Shown: positions 1-9,784 of the stretch, piece after piece
Layout: each line of letters starts with the position of its first letter
How positions within the stretch are numbered: position 1 is the first letter of the stretch
Source: Jeotgalibacillus haloalkalitolerans
GTDB lineage: Bacteria > Bacillota > Bacilli > Bacillales > Jeotgalibacillaceae
DNA: 64,000 nt
Direction of reading: 5' to 3'
Assembly (NCBI RefSeq): GCF_034427455.1
Contig: NZ_JAXQNN010000001.1
Coordinates: forward strand, 744,001 to 808,000
Made by a program: the position numbers and the translations under genes
The notes under the pieces: generated by a model
The model's database searches: none
Told to the model about the DNA's origin: nothing
Seen by the model: only the letters and a program-made list of their open reading frames with translations

Positions 1-1
1 A

Positions 2-1447
2 ATTTTTGTTCCATGTAAAAAACTCAATTCAGGCGTATTAAAACGCGTGTTAGGCAAGGCGCAGGCAAAAGGAATAAATTTTGAGGTGGAAATTTCACTC
101 ATTGAACTTCAGGGATTAATTGATACTGCGAAAGATATCATTGATTTTTATATTGAAGCTTCAACAGAAAAAGTCACTCGCCGAGAGAAAATCGGACTGA
201 AAAAATATCGATATTATAAAGATGATGTTCTTGCTGCCACTGAATTACCTTCGAAATATGAAGGCGTGGATATCAGTTATTGTTTGACAATTACGCCAAG
301 GGGTAATCTAAAGATTGAAACATTCAAATTAGAGAAGCGTTTTAAGGAAAGTCTGCTGAGTGTCAAAGGGGAAGAAGAGATCTGGCTGATCGGTGAACGT
401 CCGGATACAGCACAGGATACGGGCTATCACTTTTTCCGCTACTGCCGCCGAAATTTCCCGGACCAGCCGGTGTATTATGCGATCAATGGTGACTCAAAGG
501 ATTTGAAGAACATCGAGCATTTAGGAAATGTCCTGATTGCCGGGACACCGGAGCACTTTGAGATTGCTTCAAAAGCAAAGGTGCTGATCGGATCGCACGA
601 CTTTGACTACTTCCTGCCATTCAAGGGGATTCAGTCACCGGGGTATAAGGATACAGTCAAGGTATTCCTTCAGCACGGCGTCCTGGGCCGTAAAAAAGTG
701 GAGTACAATAAAAAGTTTTATAAATATCCATTTGATATTTTCTGCGTCAGCTCAACTGATGAAAAGCATATGGTGATGGATCAGCAGGGCTATACGGATC
801 AGGATGTCAGGGTAACCGGACTTTCGAGATTTGATCAGCTGCTGCAGGATCATAATCCTAAAAGAGAGATTCTGCTGATCCCGACCTGGAGAGAGTGGCT
901 GAATACGACTGACGCTCTTTTAGAGTCAGAGTACTTAAAGCGGTATACAGGATTTCTCAAAAATCCGAGGCTGCTTGAGCTGTTAAAGAAGCATAATCTT
1001 AAATTAAATTTCTATCCTCACTACCGCATGCAGCAGTTTTTCGATGAATTTGGCACGGATTTTGACCCGTCGATTAACCTGATCAAGCTTGGGGAGAAAA
1101 ATGTGCAGGATCTGCTGAAGGATAATGCGCTGATGATCACTGACTTTTCAAGTGTGTCATTTGATTTTACTTACTTAAGTAAACCGGTTATTTTCTATCA
1201 TTTTGACCGGGACTCATTCTTTAAAGGCGGCATCATGAGACCATTTGATGAAACGTTCCTCGGGGATGTGGCTTCAGAAGAGGATCAAATGATCAGCTAT
1301 ATTGAAAAGAGCATTGAAAATAACTTCGCTGAAAAAGAAGATGTAAAGGATAAAAAAGGCATGATTTTCGACTACGTTGATCAGCATAACTGTGAGCGGA
1401 TCTACAGCGAAATTCAGCGGGCAATCAAGGAAAAAGCCAAAGCATAA
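2..1447 (+). CDS. CDP-glycerol glycerophosphotransferase family protein, 5' end outside window
   Basis: TagF/TarF-type enzyme that transfers glycerol phosphate (or a related polyol phosphate) from a CDP precursor to a teichoic acid chain at the inner membrane face. The frame is open to the first bases of the window, so the GTG at 47 is probably internal and the true start lies upstream. The catalytic half is intact: an LQHG motif at about residue 210 of the visible part, an IPTWREWL segment, and a TDFSSVSFDF motif near the C-terminus, which correspond to the acidic and histidine motifs of the family. It is followed closely by tagD and further transferases, so it belongs to the teichoic acid operon. 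Polymerase, primase or side-chain role cannot be told apart here. Confidence 0.85.
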   Translation: MFVPCKKLNSGVLKRVLGKAQAKGINFEVEISLIELQGLIDTAKDIIDFYIEASTEKVTRREKIGLKKYRYYKDDVLAATELPSKYEGVDISYCLTITPRGNLKIETFKLEKRFKESLLSVKGEEEIWLIGERPDTAQDTGYHFFRYCRRNFPDQPVYYAINGDSKDLKNIEHLGNVLIAGTPEHFEIASKAKVLIGSHDFDYFLPFKGIQSPGYKDTVKVFLQHGVLGRKKVEYNKKFYKYPFDIFCVSSTDEKHMVMDQQGYTDQDVRVTGLSRFDQLLQDHNPKREILLIPTWREWLNTTDALLESEYLKRYTGFLKNPRLLELLKKHNLKLNFYPHYRMQQFFDEFGTDFDPSINLIKLGEKNVQDLLKDNALMITDFSSVSFDFTYLSKPVIFYHFDRDSFFKGGIMRPFDETFLGDVASEEDQMISYIEKSIENNFAEKEDVKDKKGMIFDYVDQHNCERIYSEIQRAIKEKAKA

Positions 1448-1523
1448 TTGAAAGGGGCCGGACACGCTGTTGAAAAGGCCCCTCCGCTTTGCGCCAGTCA
1501 ATACTGTAAAAGGAGCGTTAACA

Positions 1524-1931
1524 ATGGATGATAACAAAAAAGTTGTACTGACCTATGGAACATATGATTTATTGCATTGGGGACATATTAATCTGCTGAA
1601 GCGTGCGCGCGAGCTTGGCGATACGCTGATCGTTGCATTATCAACAGATGAATTTAACCAGAAAAAGCACAAGGATGCGTATCATTCATATGAACACCGC
1701 AAGCTGATCCTTGAGTCGATCCGCTATGTAGATAAAGTAATCCCTGAAGACAACTGGGAGCAGAAGGTCAATGATGTGATTGAGAATAAAGTAGATATCT
1801 TTGTGATGGGTGATGACTGGAAGGGTGAGTTTGATTTCCTCGCTGAATATTGTGATGTCGTATACCTTGACCGCACAACCGGTATCTCTACTACAAAAAT
1901 TAAAAAGGACTTGCTGGGTGGCAGCAGATAA
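1524..1931 (+). CDS. tagD: Glycerol-3-phosphate cytidylyltransferase
   Basis: Makes CDP-glycerol from CTP and glycerol 3-phosphate, the activated donor for the adjacent glycerophosphotransferases. The 135-residue protein has the nucleotidyltransferase signature GTYDLLHWGH (HxGH) near its N-terminus and the C-terminal GISTTKI motif; B. subtilis TagD is of similar size. I chose the ATG at 1524 because AGGAG lies 8 bases upstream; a longer reading from 1470 would add 18 residues that the family does not have and would lack a ribosome site. The next gene starts three bases after the stop. Confidence 0.95.
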   Translation: MDDNKKVVLTYGTYDLLHWGHINLLKRARELGDTLIVALSTDEFNQKKHKDAYHSYEHRKLILESIRYVDKVIPEDNWEQKVNDVIENKVDIFVMGDDWKGEFDFLAEYCDVVYLDRTTGISTTKIKKDLLGGSR

Positions 1932-1934
1932 CAA

Positions 1935-3101
1935 ATGATGAGCGACGCAATCAAGTCCATTTATTTAGTAATCATTTATCTCCTCTTTTCATTTTATAAG
2001 CTGCGCCCTTTACAAAAGAGTGCCGTATTTTATGCAAGCTTTGAACAGAACACAATCTATATTCTTGATGAGCTGCTCAGAAGAAATCCCGATATCAGGG
2101 TTACAGTGATCTGTAAGGATTCCATCCGTGATAAGTTCAATCATTATCCTGAGGAGTCAATTACACTGCTGTCACTGAACCGGCAGACTGATCTCCTCAG
2201 GAGAATGTATCATACGGCAGTATCAAAGGTCGTAATTGTAGATAATTATTATGCAGAGCTGTCTGCCATGAACTTTAAAAAGGGTGTTGAATGCATTCAG
2301 ATCTGGCATGCCAATGGTGCGATCAAAAGCTTTGGCCTTGAAGACAGAGGTAACATTGACAGAACGCAGGTCGCGATCCGCAGGTTCAAAAGTGTCTACA
2401 AACACTTCACGAAGATTGTTGTCGGTTCTGATGAGATGGCAGAGGTGTTTAAAAGAGCATTTGGTGCAGCAGATGAAGTCTTTTTAAAAACAGGCGTACC
2501 AAGAACCGATTTGTTTTTTGATACACCCGTGTTAAAATCTCATAGACGTGAGTTCTTCAGGAAATATCCGACGCTGGAAGGTAAAAAGCTGGTTCTCTAT
2601 ACGCCAACCTTCAGGGATGCTGATGATCACAGATATGATATTGATTTTGTCTCGATTCAGCAGCAGTTAGGGCAGGATTATGCCTTTATCATTAAAATGC
2701 ACCCTGCTACTAAGCAGATATTGAATATACCGGATGATCCTGACAGTATTTTTATTACGGTGGACCGGACATTCGAAGTGAATGAGCTGCTGCCGGTTGC
2801 GGATGTGCTCATCACAGATTATTCATCTATTCCATTTGAATTTTGTCTGCTGGAAAAGCCGATGATCTTTTTTGCATATGATCTGGAGGAATATATTCAG
2901 GACAGAGGAATCTGGAGCGACTACGCGGAATTTGTGCCGGGACCGGTTGTAAAGACGACTGACGCACTTGTCAGAGAAATACAGTCTTCTCATGGAAAGC
3001 CCGTAGATCCTTCCTATCAGACATTTTGTGAAAAGTGGAACAAATACTCTTCAGGTGAAGCCGGCAGTAAGCTTGCAGACTATATCCTGAACAAAATATA
3101 G
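1935..3101 (+). CDS. tagB: Teichoic acid primase-type glycerophosphotransferase TagB
   Basis: Adds the first glycerol phosphate to the undecaprenyl-linked ManNAc-GlcNAc linkage unit (role of TagB/TarB). The 388-residue size matches B. subtilis TagB. Visible features are a short hydrophobic N-terminal segment (about residues 8-20) for membrane association, an IWHANGAIKSFGL motif around residue 120, a YTPTFRD segment and TDYSSIPFEF near residue 295, all typical of the family. It starts almost on the tagD stop; the ribosome site is weak (GGGTGG within the end of tagD), so translational coupling is likely. The TagB rather than TagF assignment rests on the WHA-x-GAIK-FGL motif and the length. Confidence 0.85.
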   Translation: MMSDAIKSIYLVIIYLLFSFYKLRPLQKSAVFYASFEQNTIYILDELLRRNPDIRVTVICKDSIRDKFNHYPEESITLLSLNRQTDLLRRMYHTAVSKVVIVDNYYAELSAMNFKKGVECIQIWHANGAIKSFGLEDRGNIDRTQVAIRRFKSVYKHFTKIVVGSDEMAEVFKRAFGAADEVFLKTGVPRTDLFFDTPVLKSHRREFFRKYPTLEGKKLVLYTPTFRDADDHRYDIDFVSIQQQLGQDYAFIIKMHPATKQILNIPDDPDSIFITVDRTFEVNELLPVADVLITDYSSIPFEFCLLEKPMIFFAYDLEEYIQDRGIWSDYAEFVPGPVVKTTDALVREIQSSHGKPVDPSYQTFCEKWNKYSSGEAGSKLADYILNKI

Positions 3102-3128
3102 TGAAATCTTCACGCAGCGGAGGAAATT

Positions 3129-4328
3129 ATGATATACAGGTTATTTAGAAAAGTGGCAGGAAAGGTCTATGGAAATGTCATTAAACGGCTGTTTTCTGTG
3201 CTTGGCAAATTGCCGAAGAAGAAAAATGTGATCATTTTTGAAAGCTTCCATGGAAAGCAGTACAGCTGTAATCCAAGGGCAATCTATGAATATATGAAAG
3301 ACAACCGGCCTGGCTATGTGATGTACTGGAGCGTTGATACGAAAGGGATGAAGGTTTTCGAGTCACGCGACGTGAATGTGCTAAAGAAGTTTTCCCCTAA
3401 ATGGGTATACATGATGGCCCGTGCAAAATACTGGGTGATCAATACGCGTGTGCCGGTGTGGATGCAGAAGCCGAAAAAGACGGTATACCTGCAGACATGG
3501 CACGGAACACCGCTGAAAAAGCTCGGGATTGATATTGATGACGTGCAGATGCCCGGCACAACGACTGAAAAGTACAGAAAAAACTTTTTGAAGGAAGCAG
3601 CGCAGTGGTCTTACCTGATTGCGCCTAATCAGTATTCAGCTGATATTTTCAGAAAGGCATTCGGCTTTTCAGGAAAGATGCTCAACTCAGGCTACCCGAG
3701 AAATGATATTTTACACAATGAAAATAATGAAGCAGTGATCAATCAGCTGAAGGATAAGCTCGGCATTGACCGAGAGAAAAAAGTGATTTTATATGCGCCT
3801 ACCTGGAGAGATGATGAATATTTCGAGGTGGGAAAATATAAATTTTCATTAAAGCTTGATCTTGCTAAGATGCAGGAAGCGCTTGGTGATGAATATGTCA
3901 TCCTGTTAAGAATGCACTATTTGATTGCTCAGCACCTTAACATTGCAGATTATGAAGGTTTTGCTTATAATGTATCAGGTTATGCAGATATCCGGGACCT
4001 GTATTTAGTGTCTGATCTGCTCATCACAGATTATTCATCTGTCTTTTTTGATTATGCAAACTTAAAGCGTCCAATGATCTTTTTTGTCTATGATATTGAT
4101 AAATACCGTGATGATTTAAGAGGATTTTATATTGATTTTGAGCAGGAAGCACCTGGTCCGCTTGTAAAAGATAACGATGCGTTACTTGAAGCAATCCGCA
4201 ATGCTGACAGCACGGATGAAATAGATGAAGCCTTCTACCGGAAGTTCTGTGCCTGGGAAAATGGGCGTGCCAGCGAGCGGGTTGTAGCAGCTGTGTTTGA
4301 TGAGCAATCAAATTCTATAAGAAAGTGA
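3129..4328 (+). CDS. TagF/TarF-family CDP-glycerol glycerophosphotransferase
   Basis: Second full-length teichoic acid glycerophosphotransferase of the operon, expected to extend the polyglycerol phosphate chain. Motifs are LQTWHGTPLKKLG around residue 120, YAPTWRDD around residue 220 and LITDYSSVFFDYANLKRPM around residue 300, the core of the catalytic domain of TagF. At 399 residues it is only the catalytic domain; long TagF polymerases carry an extra N-terminal part. A GGAGG site sits 5 bases before the ATG. It is followed after 12 bases by tagG. It could be a TarF-like primer extender or the polymerase. Confidence 0.85.
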   Translation: MIYRLFRKVAGKVYGNVIKRLFSVLGKLPKKKNVIIFESFHGKQYSCNPRAIYEYMKDNRPGYVMYWSVDTKGMKVFESRDVNVLKKFSPKWVYMMARAKYWVINTRVPVWMQKPKKTVYLQTWHGTPLKKLGIDIDDVQMPGTTTEKYRKNFLKEAAQWSYLIAPNQYSADIFRKAFGFSGKMLNSGYPRNDILHNENNEAVINQLKDKLGIDREKKVILYAPTWRDDEYFEVGKYKFSLKLDLAKMQEALGDEYVILLRMHYLIAQHLNIADYEGFAYNVSGYADIRDLYLVSDLLITDYSSVFFDYANLKRPMIFFVYDIDKYRDDLRGFYIDFEQEAPGPLVKDNDALLEAIRNADSTDEIDEAFYRKFCAWENGRASERVVAAVFDEQSNSIRK

Positions 4329-4340
4329 TAGGATGATTAC

Positions 4341-5147
4341 ATGAAAGCGTTATGGACTGTCATAAAAGAACAAATCGATAACTTTTATCTGATTCAAAGA
4401 CTCGGTTTGTTTGAAATTAAAAGTACAAATAACAATAACTACTTAGGTTTTGCCTGGGAGCTGATTAATCCGGGGATTCAATTACTCGTTTTCTGGTTTG
4501 TATTCGGTTATGGAATCCGAGAGAATGAAGGCGTCGATGGCGTTCCTTTTTTCTTATGGCTGTTTGCCGGGTTGTTAATCTGGTTTTTTGTTCAGCCTTC
4601 GATTCTGCATGGTTCAAAATCGATCTATACAAGAATTAAAATGATCGCAAAAATGAGCTTTCCAACCAGTGCGATTCCAAGCTTTGTGATGATGTCAAAG
4701 TTTTACCCGCATTTGGCGCTGCTGGCAATCGCGGTCGTGATCTTTCAATTTTCCGGTTTTCCAATCTCGGTTTATTATTTGCAGATTCCGTATTTTATGT
4801 TTGCAACGATTGTATTTGTCTTTGCGATTAACTTAATTACTTCAACACTTGCGACGATTATCCGTGATGTGCAGATGATTGTACAGGCTGTACTCAGAAT
4901 GCTGATCTACGTGTCACCAATTCTATGGGTATCATTCCGTCTGCCGGAATTCGTCCAGGTCATTATGAAAATCAACCCGTTATACTATCTGATTGAGGGC
5001 TACAGAGCAGCATTCTTTTATCAGAACTGGTATTTCATTGAGCAGTGGGAGTACACGCTCGGATTCTGGACAGGTATGTTTGTCTTACTATTGATCGGCT
5101 CAATGATTCATGTGAAATTCAGAAATCAGTTAATTGATTTCTTATAA
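4341..5147 (+). CDS. tagG: Teichoic acid ABC exporter, permease TagG
   Basis: Membrane half of the ABC transporter that moves undecaprenyl-linked wall teichoic acid across the membrane. The 268-residue protein has about six hydrophobic segments, consistent with an ABC-2 type permease, and ends with a cytoplasmic RNQLIDFL tail. The ATPase subunit tagH follows after 14 bases, which supports the pairing. Size agrees with TagG/TarG. Confidence 0.93.
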   Translation: MKALWTVIKEQIDNFYLIQRLGLFEIKSTNNNNYLGFAWELINPGIQLLVFWFVFGYGIRENEGVDGVPFFLWLFAGLLIWFFVQPSILHGSKSIYTRIKMIAKMSFPTSAIPSFVMMSKFYPHLALLAIAVVIFQFSGFPISVYYLQIPYFMFATIVFVFAINLITSTLATIIRDVQMIVQAVLRMLIYVSPILWVSFRLPEFVQVIMKINPLYYLIEGYRAAFFYQNWYFIEQWEYTLGFWTGMFVLLLIGSMIHVKFRNQLIDFL

Positions 5148-5161
5148 TTAGGATGTGCCTT

Positions 5162-5965
5162 ATGGAAAAATCAATCATTGTTAATAATGTTGCGAAAAGA
5201 TATAAGTTATATCAGAAGCCGTCTGAGAAAATACTGGACCTGCTACTGCCAAAAAGCTACGGGGAGGAGTTCTTTGCGCTCCGCGGTGTAAGCTTTGAAG
5301 CGGAAAAGGGTGATGTAATCGGATTTATCGGGGTAAACGGCTCAGGGAAGTCAACGCTCTCCAATATTCTTGCGGGGATTGTGCCGCCAACGTATGGAGA
5401 CGTTACGATAAATGGACAGACTGCGCTGATTGCTGTGCAGTCTGGACTGGATAATAACCTGACCGGGCGCGATAACATTGAGCTGAAATGTCTAATGCTT
5501 GGTTTTACCAAGGAGCAGATCAAGGAGCTTGAGCCTGAGATTATTGATTTTGCTGACCTTGGGAAGTTTATTGATCAGCCGGTGAAGAGCTATTCGAGCG
5601 GGATGAAGTCACGTCTTGGATTTGCGATCTCTGTCACGATTGATCCTGATATCCTGGTAATTGATGAGGCCCTGTCAGTAGGGGATAAGTCATTCGCTGA
5701 AAAGTGTCTGGATAAAATGAATGAATTCAAAGCCCGTGGAAAAACAATCTTTTTTGTCAGCCACTCAGTTGGTCAGATGAAAAGGTTCTGTGATAAAGCG
5801 CTATGGCTTGAGTTCGGTAAAGCAAAGGAATTTGGTCCGATTGAAGAAGTAATGCCAAAATATGAAAAGTTCCTTGAGGAATATAAATCAATGTCCAAGA
5901 AGGAACAGAAGACGTTCAGACAAAAAGGTGCTGAATTGCAAAGTGCATATGAGCCAATCACATGA
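5162..5965 (+). CDS. tagH: Teichoic acid ABC exporter, ATPase TagH (short form)
   Basis: ATPase that powers teichoic acid export together with TagG. Walker A is GVNGSGKS, the ABC signature is YSSGMKSRL, and Walker B is LVIDEAL followed by the switch histidine in FVSHS. The ATG at 5162 is preferred over that at 5153 because AGGATG lies 7-8 bases before it. At 267 residues it has the short form seen in staphylococcal TarH and lacks the long C-terminal extension of B. subtilis TagH. It is the last gene of the operon and is followed by a terminator. Confidence 0.93.
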   Translation: MEKSIIVNNVAKRYKLYQKPSEKILDLLLPKSYGEEFFALRGVSFEAEKGDVIGFIGVNGSGKSTLSNILAGIVPPTYGDVTINGQTALIAVQSGLDNNLTGRDNIELKCLMLGFTKEQIKELEPEIIDFADLGKFIDQPVKSYSSGMKSRLGFAISVTIDPDILVIDEALSVGDKSFAEKCLDKMNEFKARGKTIFFVSHSVGQMKRFCDKALWLEFGKAKEFGPIEEVMPKYEKFLEEYKSMSKKEQKTFRQKGAELQSAYEPIT

Positions 5966-5986
5966 TTGTTTTTTAAGACATATAGA

Positions 5987-6023
5987 AGCACCCTGAATGC
6001 TTAACCATTCAGGGTGCTTTTTT
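5987..6023. terminator. Intrinsic terminator after tagH
   Basis: A perfect 13-base-pair hairpin (AGCACCCTGAATG and its complement, six-base loop) is followed by a T run on the plus strand. It lies between convergent tagH and the glucosaminidase gene and may also stop the opposite transcript. Confidence 0.9.
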
Positions 6024-6028
6024 CTGGA

Positions 6029-9000
6029 TTATTTTCTTTCAATTAGATACGTTTCATTTGAAGTTCCACTGCTAATCCAGCCAGTTCCACCATTAAATCG
6101 AATCTGGTACCATTCGTTGTTTTTCACAAATTCACCACTACGAGTGATACCAATTAGAAGCTGACCTTTTGTCACGCTGCCGATGATGTTGTCATTGTTA
6201 CTGGTATTTGTGCTTGAACGTACTCTTAGTGAATCTGTTACCACTTCAAGTACATTACTCACAGTAACATAGCCTGCTGATACCCAACCGGTCTGGCCAT
6301 TATACTTTACCTGATACCAGCCAAGTCCATTCTCGCCAACTATATCGATTACAGTATCACGAGGGATATTTGCAAGAATTTTACTATTTGTAGTAGATGG
6401 CTTATCACGGAAGTTCAGGTTATCAGTGACTGTGCCTTTTGCCCCGGCAGGGAATGGATAGAATTCCTGTGGTGGTCCTGGTAATGGATCTGGCGTGCCG
6501 GAAATGTTTGGTACATCAAAAATTAATGTATAATCACTTAGATCCTTATACATATTTTGGATTCTTGTCGTCTGGGATAATGCCCAGCTGACATGTGTGG
6601 CGTATTGGTGCGTTGCAGGATTTTCAGGATTCCACTTCATTTTGTAGAGTGTGTCCTGGCCTGCAGAGATATAGCCACTTGAAATAAATCTTGCGCCTCC
6701 AATAATAGCTTGTTCAGGTGTAAACCACCCCTCATTATAAGCCCGCTTTGAGCCCTCAGCAACAGCAGCTCCATCAATTGCACCAATTCCAAACATATTG
6801 TATACGGTTTGTCCGTTGTACTCTACACCTTGTGCGAGAGGGGAAGTACCATTACCTGTCTCATGGAGAGCGTGAGAAATCAGGTACAACTCATTCACAC
6901 CGTGCGTTTTGGAAGCTTGAATAAACGTGCTGCCCAAGCCTTCAAGTATCCCCTTGCCATTCAATACTTTTGAATTTAATTCAGAAGCAGTGGTTCCGGC
7001 AGGTTCAGATAGCACAAGAAACTGAAAATAAGAAGGGTCATTACGGTCAGCAAAGTTTGCAGGGTTCATATAATAGGATACAAGGTTTCTTGAAGCATCA
7101 TAAAGTCCCTGACCATCAGCTTTCGGCATTCCTTGGCTCATTTGCAGATCAAGCATCGTGTTGAATGAAGTTGAATAATTAGTTTTATTAATAATCTCTT
7201 TAGAAGTATTCACATGAGTTTTGTGAATATATCCTGTTTTTCTTGATCCATTCACATAGACACTAGCTTCATACCAATTCTCTGAAAAAGTTTTGAATTT
7301 TAAAAGTGAATATTTGGAATAACTCTTTAACACGCCTGATCTTAAAGATGGACTCGCATAAACACTTGTGGGTTCAAAGTTTGCCCGTCCTTCTATAGCA
7401 GTTTGATTTTCAACTGCTATTTCAATATCACTCGTGTGAATATAACCTGTTCTTGCTTTTCCACTCACATAGACCGTAGCCTTATACCAGTTTTGGGAAA
7501 ATGAGCTGAACTGAAGAACAGTGCCAGGTGGATAAGACTTTCTGATATCAGACGAGCTTGAAGCAAGTGAGTATACATTCGTCGGATTCTTTAAAGAAAT
7601 CCCCTGTAGTGAGTTAGACACTTCATTGATATTTTCGACATCTGATTTATGGATATAAACCAAATGAGGCTGCCCGCTCAGGTAAATCTTAGCCTGATAC
7701 CAATCAGCTGAATATGTTGTATAAGAGAGAATTGTTCCCTGAGCATAACTCTTCTTTGCCGGAGAGTTTTTATCAGCTGTTGTATACACATTGGTCGGGG
7801 CATTTAAGGCAATCCCTTTTAACGGACTTAATGAATCAGTTTTTAATTCAACGTCCGCAGCATTTATATACCCGATTCGCGCAATTCCATTCACGTAAAC
7901 CTTGGCAATATAGAACTGGTCAGAATAATCACGGAAAGAAAGGATGGTTCCCTGACTATAACTTTTCCAGACACCTGAACCTGTGCTTGCAGATTGATAG
8001 ACATTTGTATTCGGCTTAAGTGCTACACCTTCAAGTGCTTCAGCTTCCGGCTGCTGTGAATCTGAAATATCATTCGCGTTAATGAAACCGCTTCTGGCTT
8101 TTCCGTTCACATAAACCGTAGCCTCATACCAATTTTCTGAGTATTGAGTGTAGACTAGTCTGCTTCCAAAAGGATATTGCTTTAATACGCCTGAGTCTCT
8201 GGAAACATTTGAAAATACATTCGTAACCAGCTTTGAAGCGTATCCGCTGTCTCTTACAGGATTTGATACCAAAGTATCTACATCATTCACATGAATAAAT
8301 CCTGAGCGTGCACGACCGTTCACATAAACCGTAGCGCTGTACCATTCAGATGACAGTGTACGATAGACGAGCTCACTACCTCTTGGATAGCTCTTCAGCA
8401 CTGCAGACGATCTGCTTTGGTCAGAATAAACATTAACAGTCGCTGCAACTCCCACACCTCTCAACGTTTCTTCAACTGCAGCTGCCTGGAAAGTGCGTGC
8501 CATTGAAAAAGTTGAAGGCTGCTCAGTGATTTCTTCAGCTTCTTCTGTTTTTTCTTCTGTTACAGTTGCTTCATCAGTGCTTTCTTCAGTTTCTAAAGCT
8601 TCTTCTTCAACAGCTTTTTCCTCTGAAGGGACCGCTTCTTCAATAATTACTTCTTCTGACTCAGCAGGGGCTTCTGCCTCATCCTCAGTTAGCGCAGGCT
8701 CTTCAAGCTTGCGTTCTTCAAGTAATTGAAGTGACTCTTCTTCTGTGAACAAAAGCTCAGCATCAACATAACCTGTAAAAACTTCTTCAGTTTCAGCGTC
8801 AGTATACGCGACAAGTATGTAGGAAGGTTCTTCACTTTCCAGTTCAGTTGTCACTTCAGCCGAAGCTTCTTCTGATTCAGTTGGTTCAGCTGCAACTTCT
8901 TCAACTGTTTCTTCTGTTACTTCAGTAGAAGTCTCTTCAACAGCTTCCTCAGATACTGCCTCATCCTCAGATGCTTCAGTAGCCGGTTCTTCTGTTACCT

Positions 9001-9316
9001 CGTCTTCAGTAGCAGTCTGCTCATCAGCTTCTGTGCTTTCAATATTTTCAGAGACGGGCGTCTCAGCTTCTTCAGTGACTTCTGTAACTAATTCAACTGC
9101 TGTACCATCTGTAAGTGTCAGTACCACTTCACTGTCGGGATTTTCTGATTCCAGCAGGTCAATCTCAGATGATGCATCTTCACCATGAATGAATCTGATT
9201 TCTTTTTCCTGCTCTTCAGGTACCAGTTCTTCCTGCGCGTAACTGATAGATGGGAAAAGTTGCAGAATCATGGCGAATAACATGATAAAAACCGGAATTG
9301 ATTTAACCTTCTTCAA
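6029..9316 (-). CDS. Secreted SH3-repeat N-acetylglucosaminidase (LytD-like autolysin)
   Basis: Large (1095 residues) secreted cell-wall hydrolase. A signal peptide covers residues 1-27 (cleavage after SYA). A very Glu/Thr/Ser-rich acidic stretch follows to about residue 280. Six SH3-like repeats of about 66-70 residues lie at about 284-701, each with an NVY...KSY.G..L...WY.A.VYVNG...GYI pattern, as in wall-binding modules. A glucosaminidase (GH73-type) domain lies at about 715-930 with the likely catalytic Glu819 in SHALHETGNG. Two SH3_3 domains close the protein (about 950-1010 and 1015-1090). It starts with TTG, preceded by GAGGTG at proper spacing. It probably cleaves glycan strands at the surface; the teichoic acid neighbours fit with a wall-remodelling role. 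Confidence 0.9.
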   Translation of the reverse strand: MKKVKSIPVFIMLFAMILQLFPSISYAQEELVPEEQEKEIRFIHGEDASSEIDLLESENPDSEVVLTLTDGTAVELVTEVTEEAETPVSENIESTEADEQTATEDEVTEEPATEASEDEAVSEEAVEETSTEVTEETVEEVAAEPTESEEASAEVTTELESEEPSYILVAYTDAETEEVFTGYVDAELLFTEEESLQLLEERKLEEPALTEDEAEAPAESEEVIIEEAVPSEEKAVEEEALETEESTDEATVTEEKTEEAEEITEQPSTFSMARTFQAAAVEETLRGVGVAATVNVYSDQSRSSAVLKSYPRGSELVYRTLSSEWYSATVYVNGRARSGFIHVNDVDTLVSNPVRDSGYASKLVTNVFSNVSRDSGVLKQYPFGSRLVYTQYSENWYEATVYVNGKARSGFINANDISDSQQPEAEALEGVALKPNTNVYQSASTGSGVWKSYSQGTILSFRDYSDQFYIAKVYVNGIARIGYINAADVELKTDSLSPLKGIALNAPTNVYTTADKNSPAKKSYAQGTILSYTTYSADWYQAKIYLSGQPHLVYIHKSDVENINEVSNSLQGISLKNPTNVYSLASSSSDIRKSYPPGTVLQFSSFSQNWYKATVYVSGKARTGYIHTSDIEIAVENQTAIEGRANFEPTSVYASPSLRSGVLKSYSKYSLLKFKTFSENWYEASVYVNGSRKTGYIHKTHVNTSKEIINKTNYSTSFNTMLDLQMSQGMPKADGQGLYDASRNLVSYYMNPANFADRNDPSYFQFLVLSEPAGTTASELNSKVLNGKGILEGLGSTFIQASKTHGVNELYLISHALHETGNGTSPLAQGVEYNGQTVYNMFGIGAIDGAAVAEGSKRAYNEGWFTPEQAIIGGARFISSGYISAGQDTLYKMKWNPENPATHQYATHVSWALSQTTRIQNMYKDLSDYTLIFDVPNISGTPDPLPGPPQEFYPFPAGAKGTVTDNLNFRDKPSTTNSKILANIPRDTVIDIVGENGLGWYQVKYNGQTGWVSAGYVTVSNVLEVVTDSLRVRSSTNTSNNDNIIGSVTKGQLLIGITRSGEFVKNNEWYQIRFNGGTGWISSGTSNETYLIERK

Positions 9317-9433
9317 TCCTTACACCTCATTTTTAAATAGTAAACTGTACTCATGAACCTCCTCCAGCATTGATAACCATGACAAAACTAACAGTTAATT
9401 CCTGCAATTAAGTGTGAAAATAATTGCATTTTC

Positions 9434-9462
9434 ATTATAGTATAATAAAAAATAGATGTGAA
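9434..9462 (-). promoter_or_regulatory. Sigma-A type promoter of the glucosaminidase gene
   Basis: On the minus strand TTCACA and TATAAT are separated by exactly 17 bases. This places the transcript start near 9427 and leaves a 5' leader of about 110 bases. The rest of the intergenic stretch (9463-9745) is AT-rich and shows nothing else I can name. Confidence 0.7.
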
Positions 9463-9745
9463 GTCTTAAAAATAGTGCTTTCTAAGAGTGTAAACTAGTT
9501 AAATATACACATTTAAAGCCGATATATATACAAAATCATACATTTAAAGAAATAAGAGGTCTGATTATTCGACCGGAAAAAATGATTTTTAGGTAAAAAG
9601 ATGTGTTTTTTAGATTTACTGTAACTCATCCAATTTTTTGTTCACTAAGTAAATATAGTGTAAGGAAATAATTAATTGTAAATGAGGATGTATCTTTGTA
9701 AAGGAGAGTAAATAGAGGGACGTACGGAGCAAGGAGATGCGGATA

Positions 9746-9776
9746 TTAAAAAGAACTGAAGCCAGGCCTCAGTCCT
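9746..9776 (-). terminator. Intrinsic terminator of tagA
   Basis: Minus-strand hairpin with arms AGGACTGAGG and CTTCAGTTCT (two G-U pairs, five-base loop), followed by TTTT, directly downstream of the tagA stop. Confidence 0.75.
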
Positions 9777-9784
9777 TTCAACAG

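Noticed and set aside
8493-8729. Serine-rich open frame on the plus strand
   Set aside because: It is the complement of the Glu-rich low-complexity region of the autolysin; low complexity keeps the frame open by chance.
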